Shown here: piece by piece, positions 57,241 through 64,000 of the stretch
Layout of the letters: every line of letters begins with the position of its first letter
Numbering within the stretch: the first letter of the stretch is position 1
NCBI GenBank assembly: GCA_033807695.1
Contig: CM066300.1
Location: 558,001 to 622,000 of the forward strand
Length of the DNA: 64,000 nucleotides
Reading direction: 5' to 3'
Source of the DNA: Daedaleopsis sinensis
Taxonomy: Eukaryota; Basidiomycota; Agaricomycetes; Polyporales; Polyporaceae
The notes under the pieces: model-generated
Databases searched by the model: none
Told to the model about the DNA's origin: nothing
The model's input: the letters and a program-made list of their open reading frames with translations, nothing else
Made by a program: the position numbers and the translations under genes

Positions 57241-57536
57241 TATAAAAGGTGGACGGTTCAGAGCATTCAGCAACTCAATCTCATTCTCTCTACCCAAGAT
57301 CCAAGCCGTTAGCGGAAGTGAGGGTAGAATCTCACCCCACCGTTACCCTCAGCCTGCTCTCAAGCTGGAGTTCGGCGACAAGCTGACTGAAGTCATCTTG
57401 CAGGAAGACTGCACGGAGACTACGTAAGTAATCCTAGTGGCTCCCCATATTTTGCACCACTAATGCGTTCCAACTGCTTCGCTACAGGCTTCCGGTCGAA
57501 CGGGTCTCCCCCACCAATCCGTTCAATTTGGCGTAA
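57241..57536 (+). pseudogene. Truncated third member of the YYGKL small-protein family with TATA box
   Basis: TATAAAAG stands at 57241-57248, as before the intact gene at 40,032. Exons at 57353-57423 and 57488-57536, joined by a GT-AG intron, encode ALKLEFGDKLTEVILQEDC and LPVERVSPTNPFNLA-stop, resembling the fourth exon of the intact gene. The ATG and the YYGKL exon were not found between the TATA box and 57353, so this is probably an internally deleted copy. It follows kinase-like copy F. Confidence 0.42.
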
Positions 57537-59593
57537 GCCTACCGCCAAGCATCATGCATCAAGGACCACAGATGCTGCACCCATGGTGTAGCACCTGTAT
57601 AATGCCGTTTTCTAGGCAATCTTCTATGCTCCCAATCCGAACGACCTTTCGTGTATATAGTACATATGACCTGTTGTGCCTGTGTAAATAATGAGTGTGG
57701 TTTGTCTTCATGATGGGGCGAACATGTCTCTTCAGCAAGATGAAGTAGAACAAGTTCTCTACTTGGTGGCAAGAAGTCCAAGTACGATGTGTGCAACTTA
57801 GCAGTGTTAGCCACAGACGTCCGAGAATCGAGTCGAGCGCTTGGTTTGTATGCCAGTACACCACCGATCGTATATCATCAGCAGCACTCTACTATATAAA
57901 CGAGTATATCGCTATTATTCGTGACTCAGTAGTTCCTCTGGATATCTGAGAAGGTCGCTCCTCATTCTGCACCTCGGAGCTCATCAGCTGGCCATAGAGT
58001 CGCCGGATGCTTCCTGTACATGCCAATTGACAACCACTCATCCGGCCGCATCGCTCACCTGCCATCATTTTGGGTTCGAGGCGATCGCAATGCGAAGTTT
58101 AGCACAAGCGGGTCTCCTGATAGGAAAAGAAAAATACATTCGTAAGAGCAGCAGCAACGCAACACTGCAGCCATTTGACGGTCACATGTACCGGTAACCA
58201 TTGCTTGCGATGGCATCGGTTAAATAGAACCTTTAGTCGTCCACGTCGTGGATCAATTCAATAGGTGACAGATCATGCTTGCAGGTCTGAAGGCCGATTC
58301 AAGTTGCGCTCGTGATGATCCTTTAACATCAACCCGACCCACCAAAGTATTCCAAGCTACGGAGGTGCCAGTTTTTTGACTGACTTATGATTGCAACCTC
58401 TTTAACTAACCTGTGAAAACCGTTAAGCTGCGTCTGCTCGAATACGAAACGGGAGCGAAGAAAGCACAAGGGAGACATAGAACAGCCTCAAGCCAAGAAG
58501 TGTCGCGTCATACCCCCAGTAGATAATGTGCAATGCGATGCTCTACCCGGCAGATATCTGCTCACCGTCTCGTTCATACTTGTTAATAAGTTATGCCTGG
58601 ATTGATTGTCATGCGATGACCGTGCTAGCATGGTGGGCAGTGACCACTGACGATCATCTAGTCGGGATACCTTCTATGCTCAGTTTCTAAGGGTTTGGAT
58701 ATAAGCTGATTCCGCGGTCCAGATGTCTCATTGAGCTTGTCGGTGCGATAACTTCCGGATAGGCTGCGAGTTCGTGTACGACCTAGAAGGACCCGCTGCA
58801 GCCATGCAGTAGCTCGCTAAAGATCCACCGTCACAGGCCATCGCCTGCCACAAGTGCGCCAAGAGAAAAGGCGGCAGGAAGATGACTGTAACAGTCTGAG
58901 TGTCCATGTAATCATTGAGTCAAAAGATACTGAACATCCAGCGATTCGTTTACGCACACACCGTCCTCCAAAGGCCAATATTTACTTCCCTTTAAAAACG
59001 ACGCACAGCAGGATGCTCCGCCGGGAATACTGCGTGTTTACCTGGGAGGCACCATGGGATTCGAGATATAGAGGGCTTGCGGAAGTACGAAAGTCAACCG
59101 GTGAAGATGGACAATGCAGCCGGAACAGGGGGAGATGGGGTCATAAGACAAGTCACTGCCTGGGAGCGCGCATGACCCGCAAGTCCGGACCTGGCTTGCT
59201 TCCATACCACCACCATCACCCTCGTCCTCGCCTTCCTCCTACCTTCCTCAGGGCTTCTAACATACACGCAGTCTGCTCCTGGAGCCCTGTGATAGCTCGA
59301 GCTCGAGAGAGACTGCAGTAATCTCGAAGGTGAGTATCTCTGCCAGCTCTCGACACGACATGCTGAACCCTCCTAGCAGAGCAATCGTCTATACGAGAGC
59401 CTCTCAACCACTAACTGTATACTAGGAACGTCTCGCCAACGTGGAGGGGAGACATAAGAAGTTTGAGGAGTGCTGCGGCTCAATAAAGGTCCGTCGTCAA
59501 TACCGTAAGCTTGGGTGTAACTTAATCTGTTCGGCATAAAGCATCGGACACCTACAATCACTATCGACGTATCCTATCGGCTAGCCAACCACC
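57537..59593. other. Two-kilobase interval without a recognised gene
   Basis: No domain-bearing frame was found. The longest ORF (58854-59321) is basic and low-complexity, including a His run. A TATATAAAC word near 57891 and pyrimidine-rich sequence near 59220 (before the RanBPM gene) are the only promoter-like signals. The last few hundred bases should hold the promoter of the gene at 59594. Confidence 0.4.
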
Positions 59594-62345
59594 ATGTCTA
59601 CGCGGCAGTCTCGCTCGGCGAGCATCCCTATACCACCTCCTAGCTCTGTGGCTCGTAGCCTCGAAAGCGCAATACCCATGTCTTTCAGCCCAAGCGCGGC
59701 CCCACGATCTCGTCTTGCCAGCACTGGTACGTCTGCGAGTATCAATCTAGCCCGCACCATCCCCCTGCCGACACGCTCTGCCTCGACGAGCTACGCCTCC
59801 GCAATCTCTGCATCTCCTCGCGGTCGAACGTCCGGCCCTGCTCAGGGTGCCGCAGCACCTATCTACGAGCCACGGATCATCCGCGCAACGACTTCCCCGA
59901 ACCCCTCGCGAGATCCTGCTTGCAACCCCCCGTATTCCCCGTCGGTGTCACCCGCGCGCCCGCGACGCCTAAGCTCCGGTGTGCGCTCCCAGGCTGCACT
60001 CAACACCAGCGCGCCTGCGCACCGTCCGCCCGCTCCCATCCATGTAAGCCATACGACATCTCACAGCTTCCCACGCCCCACCTATCTGGAGTACTCAGCC
60101 CTGCGGGAGATGCTTCACACCGACTCTAGTCCGTCCGCCCACGGTGGGAGCACACGACCTCAGTCGTATATAGTCTCTGGACACGACGCCCGAGCTGCCG
60201 CCAGTCCTGCGCCCCCAGTCATACCCTATCCGTATCTCCGCCGCGAGCTGACGCCTGTCGTGGACAGCGATGACGAAAGTATCGCGACACCCCCTCCACC
60301 GGCAGTCCGCGCAGTGACCATGATTAGCACGAACACGGTGTTGATGCTCCCTACACGCTGGAGCGAGCAAGATCGCACTCCTTCTTTGAGCGTCTCCCTG
60401 GACGGACGAGAACTGACTTTCACCGGCCCTTCGTGCATTGGCGACCGCGAGTCGAGCGCTGCGCGGGCGAATCACGCCATTCCGCCGGCGTGTGGGATCT
60501 ATTATTACGAGGTTGAGATCCTGCACAAGTGTCCCAAGGGGTATGTCGAGTCATCTGTCTTCCGCCCAGTCATGTTGCTGACATTTCCGTAGACCTATCA
60601 GCATTGGGTGCGTCCTGAGAGTCGAGGTTGGCCTCGTCGCTGACAGCGTGACAGATTCTCTGCGCCCGAAGTTCGCTTGTCTCGTCTGCCCGGATGGGAG
60701 AGGAACAGCTGGGGATATCACGCTGACGATGGCTGGGCTTTCCCAGGACACAAGGATGGCAGTCCGTACGGCCCGACCTTTGACAGTATGTGGTTCCTTC
60801 TCCTCTTCTTGATGATGATGATCACGATGTTGCCTCTTTAGCTGGCGATGTGATTGGCTGTGGCATTGACTTCAGCCAAAACCGTGTCTTCTACACGAAG
60901 AACGGAGGCTTCTTGAGTGCGTGGTCTCCCAAAGTCTCCGCTCTGTCGTTTCTAAACATTCCCGGTGGACAGACATGGTCTTCGAGAACGTGGGGAAGAC
61001 CACCGAGATTTATCCGTCCGTTGGAATGCGCCAAATGAACGAGTCTATCCGCGCCAACTTCGGGAGCGCGCAATTCCGATACGCCATCGACGAGCATATT
61101 CGTGCACAGCGGGACACAGTATGGGCCAACATCATGACCACGCCGATGGACTGGAGTGTTCTGGGACTCGGTCCGAAGAAGGCGGAGGAGGAACGTAAGA
61201 CGGAACAGACGAAGGCAGCAGAGAAGGGTGTTGCCGAGGACCCAGATTCTCGTGCTCCCCTTCGCAAGCTCGTCTTGGCCTATCTCGCACACCACGGATA
61301 CGCCCGGACTGCCCACGCGTTCCAGAAGCAATGCGTAGACCAAGCCAACGCCGCTGCGGACACAGCTCCCATCGCGACCAAGCCGGAGCCGGTTGACGAA
61401 GATGTGCACATGGCGGTTGACGATGCCCCTGCAGTTGCCAGTGCGCCTGGGGTGTCCAATGCCGACCGCGATGGGGAGTTTGGGTTCGACGATGAGCTGA
61501 ACAACAGGCTTTCGATCACCAATGCGATCCTCCGCGGGGACATCGAGAACGCACTGTCGCTGATCCGTACTCACCATAGCACCGTGCTCGAGCGTGAGCA
61601 GGGACTCATTCTGTTCCGCCTGCGCTGCCGCAAGTTCGTCGAGCTCGTCCTCGAGGCCGGCGAGGCTCTGCGTCGCGTCAAGGAGGCGGAGCGCATAGCC
61701 ACACCCCAACCCGTTGTGACCCCGCTCGACGGAGAAGACATGGTAGGGACGATGGATGGAGTGGGCGCGATGGACGTGGACGATCCATCGCTCGAGGCCC
61801 AGCCCATGCCGTCCGCATCCGCCTCCGTCGTCGCCCACACCACATCCACTCGGCTGTCCGCCACCACGCCTCCAGCGCCGTCCCCGACGACTACCCCGGC
61901 CCCGAACGCACACGCGGCCATCGCGCGCACGTCGCTCCACACCGCGCTCGCTTTCGGCAAGACGCTCGAGGCGGACTACAAGAATGACACGAGGCCGGGC
62001 GTGCGTGTGCACCTCCGGCGCACGTTCGGCGTCGTCGCGTACGAGGACCCGGTCGCCGCTGGTGGGGATGCCGCGGAGATCGCGGGGCAGGCTGCGCGGA
62101 ACGCGCTCGCTGCGGAGGTGAACCAGGCGATCCTCGGTGAGTGCATATCCGTCGTGGTCGTCGTGCGCTCTACATAGACTGACCTGAGTTCTCGGGTCCG
62201 TTCAGAGTCCCAAGGACGCCCTGCCCACCCGGCGTTGGAGACGCTGTTCCGCCAGGCGGGTGCCTGCGTCACCCAGCTCGGTCTGCTGGGAGTGGGCAAG
62301 GCTGCGTTCGCGGATGTGCGCAAGGAGTTCGTCGTCGAAGGGTGA
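59594..62345 (+). CDS. RanBPM/Gid1-type subunit of the GID/CTLH E3 ubiquitin ligase (SPRY-LisH-CTLH)
   Basis: The gene starts at 59594 with a long Ser/Pro/Arg-rich disordered region. The SPRY domain begins near the end of exon 1 (59594-60540): CGIYYYEVEIL, then ISIGFSAPEVRLSRLPGWERNSWGYHADDG, VIGCGIDFSQNRVFYTKNG and EIYPSVGM. A LisH motif (LRKLVLAYLAHHGYARTAHAF, 61,260-61,325) and a CTLH motif follow (LSITNAILRGDIENAL; LRCRKFVELVLEAGEALR). The CRA part (LHTALAFGKTLEADY; LGLLGVGKAAFADVRKEF) ends at 62345. This architecture is that of RanBP9/10 and yeast Gid1/Vid30, which recruit substrates in the multi-subunit ligase that degrades gluconeogenic enzymes in yeast. Five or more introns are consistent. 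An acidic/Pro-rich linker lies between CTLH and CRA. No lesion was seen. Confidence 0.92.
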
Positions 62346-62898
62346 GCACACTATCACTGCTATGTTATGCAATTCTGGTTGGTGCCCGTGCTGGAGGAAT
62401 GCGAATGTCTGCTGTATATTACTCACTATATTGTTCGTGCCCCTCCCCTATTTGCTTGGTGGCGTTTGGACTTTTTTGGCCGGCTTGTAGCTGTGTCTAC
62501 ATAAGTGTACCATTGCTGTAGCTGCCATGTACATGTGCGATAGTTGTATGATCCATCTTGTAGTGTCCAATACCATCTCTCAACTCTTTGCTAGCTCCGC
62601 TTATTCGAACAACTGAGCTCCGCTTATTCGAACGACTGCCGAAGACCTCTCTCCCCTTCGTAAACTGTACTGCAAGATTATGTGGTGACATTAGCTTACC
62701 CACCCACAATTGTACCGTAAATGTCGCTGCTTCATGAAACAGTTCCTCCATATGAGCTGGTGCACAAATTTTCCATAAGCAGAATCCCAATTGCAGGCGT
62801 TGAGTGAGCGCGCATGGCATGTCCATCCTCGCCGCCGCGAACCATGGGTTCTGCGCTAACTCTCCCTCGCCGTCTCTCGTCATCACCGTTCTTCAGAC
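62346..62898. other. Intergenic region, RanBPM 3' end to ARP5 promoter
   Basis: About 550 bp between two genes on the same strand. A duplicated CTCCGCTTATTCGAAC word occurs near 62595 and 62620. No gene was seen. Confidence 0.5.
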
Positions 62899-64000
62899 AT
62901 GGACATCGATGAACAACATATATCCTATCTGCCCATGCAGCCGCTGCCTGCGGTACAACTGCCCGCGACGGACTACGACGACCACCGGGAGCAACACACA
63001 CCTCTGTGCATCGACAACGGCTCGACAAACATCCGTTTCGGATTCTGTACCTCGGACTCGCCCCGGACGGGCATCAACATGGTCGCGAAGTACAAGGAGC
63101 GGCGGACGAACAAGCCGCTCTTACTCTTTGGCGAGGGGATTGACATCGAAGGAGGCGCGAGGTCACAGGCGAAGACACCCTGGGAAGGAGACGTGCTGTT
63201 GAACTTCGACGCGTTGGTATGTTTTCATCATGTTGCAAGACATGCAAGAGATCGGGTGCTCACGCGTTCTCCGTAGGAGAATGCGCTTGACTACGCGTTC
63301 ATACACCTCGGGATCGACACTCCCACTGTGGACCACCCTATCCTCATGACGGAGCGATTAGCCTCCCCACTGCATTCCCGAGCTTGTGAGTGTCCATTCT
63401 GTCTACTCAGATATATGTCGCGACCCCTATCATGGCCAACACATGGAAGCCGCCTTCGAGCTGGGGACCCTGCTATCGCACTTCGCATTCTTTGAACGGG
63501 TTCGATCCATAGGTTGGCTGTCCTAACGACAACGCAGTGACTTCGGAACTTATGTTCGAGCAATACAACGTCCCTTCTCTTGCCTTCTGCGTGGATTCTG
63601 TCATGTCCTTCTACCACAACAACCTCCCCTCGCCTCCGGTACCGTTCCGCGGCGACGGTCTTGTGGTGTCGTTCAATACAGCTTCTACCTCGGTGATTCC
63701 TATCCTCGACGGACGAGGACTCATGAGCCATGCTAAACGGTGAGACCGGTGCAGAAATTGTCGTGGTTCTTTCCCCCCCCGCTGACATTCGAACATAGAA
63801 TAAACTGGGGAACCATGCAAGCGACAGACTACCTACTCAAACTGTTACAGCTCAAGTATCCGACATTCCCGAGTCGGTTAACGGCGACGCAATGTAACGT
63901 ACGTACGACCTGGCAACGGCGTCGTCTATGGGCACTCACACTCTTACAGTGGATGCTTCAATCCTATTGCGAGTTCTCTCCGGATTACACGGCACTACTC
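62899..64000 (+). CDS. ARP5: Actin-related protein Arp5 (INO80 chromatin-remodelling complex), 5' part
   Basis: The gene starts at 62899 and runs off the right edge. Exon 1 (62899-63216) contains PLCIDNGSTNIRFGF, the actin-fold phosphate-1 loop, then NMVAKYKERR. Following exons read DYAFIHLGIDTPTVDHPILMTE, MTSELMFEQYNVPSLAFCVDSVMSFY, GLVVSFNTASTSVIPILDGR, and INWGTMQATDYLLKLLQLKYP then WMLQSYCEFSPDY. The LLQLKYP and EQYNVPS segments are characteristic of Arp5 among actin-related proteins. Arp5 with Ies6 forms a module of INO80 that contacts nucleosomes. Only about the first third is in the window. No abnormality was seen. Confidence 0.92.

Noticed and set aside
58835..58910. CHKCAKRKGGRK, resembling the start of a Zn2Cys6 cluster
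   Set aside because: The frame stops a few codons later and no second half of the cluster follows.
58854..59321. Plus-strand open frame of 155 codons
   Set aside because: Basic, low-complexity product with a His run, no domain, and it does not begin with a good start context.

Overview
The window looks like chromosomal DNA of an agaricomycete fungus, most likely from the Polyporales. Genes are monocistronic and packed on both strands. Coding regions are GC-rich and broken by many 46-70 nt GT-AG introns. Several protein families (ArAE/BRE4-like transporter, EF-hand/ZZ proteins, GPI-type fasciclin, kinase-like proteins with VFP-x-x-G hinges) are typical of wood-decay basidiomycetes. The species assignment is inference. 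No tRNA, rRNA, CRISPR array, origin or intact transposon was recognised.

Layout. 0.2-1.5 kb: a 2,4-dienoyl-CoA reductase-like SDR. 1.5-4.9 kb: no convincing gene, one decayed tRNA-like (SINE-like) segment. 4.9-8.6 kb: a secreted GH31 alpha-glucosidase. 9.2-14.0 kb (minus): a large ArAE/BRE4-like membrane transporter, head-to-head with LSM6 at 14.4-15.0 kb. 15.4-16.3 kb: a small all-helical protein resembling MLKL/HeLo-type four-helix domains. 16.6-21.9 kb (minus) and 23.8-28.4 kb (plus): a divergent pair of paralogues of about 1,200 residues, each with an N-terminal helical region, one canonical EF-hand, a beta-rich middle domain, two ZZ-like zinc clusters and a C-terminal coiled coil. 28.8-30.8 kb (minus): a type II membrane O-fucosyltransferase-like protein. 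32.2-33.0 kb (minus): a mitochondrial ISA/IscA protein. 33.9-34.9 kb: a PNPOx-like flavoprotein with a C-terminal membrane anchor.

35.3-57.5 kb is an accessory region. It holds six copies plus one relic of a membrane-anchored kinase-like family (A-F, relic G). Three copies (B, C, F) are followed by a member of an unknown small-protein family. The array is interrupted by a fasciclin gene (41.1-42.8 kb) and an F-box/WD40 locus (44.4-46.9 kb). The six kinase-like copies share exon structure, an upstream CACGTG box and an unusual first intron that begins with GC in three copies. Two copies are broken. The rest of the window is conserved housekeeping: a RanBPM/Gid1-type GID/CTLH subunit (59.6-62.3 kb) and the start of ARP5, an INO80-complex actin-related protein (62.9 kb to the edge).

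The two parts that stand out are the inverted EF-hand/ZZ pair next to the helical-bundle gene, and the kinase-like/small-protein array. Both show recent duplication, inversion and decay, as fungal self/non-self or signalling families often do. A shared function is only a hypothesis.
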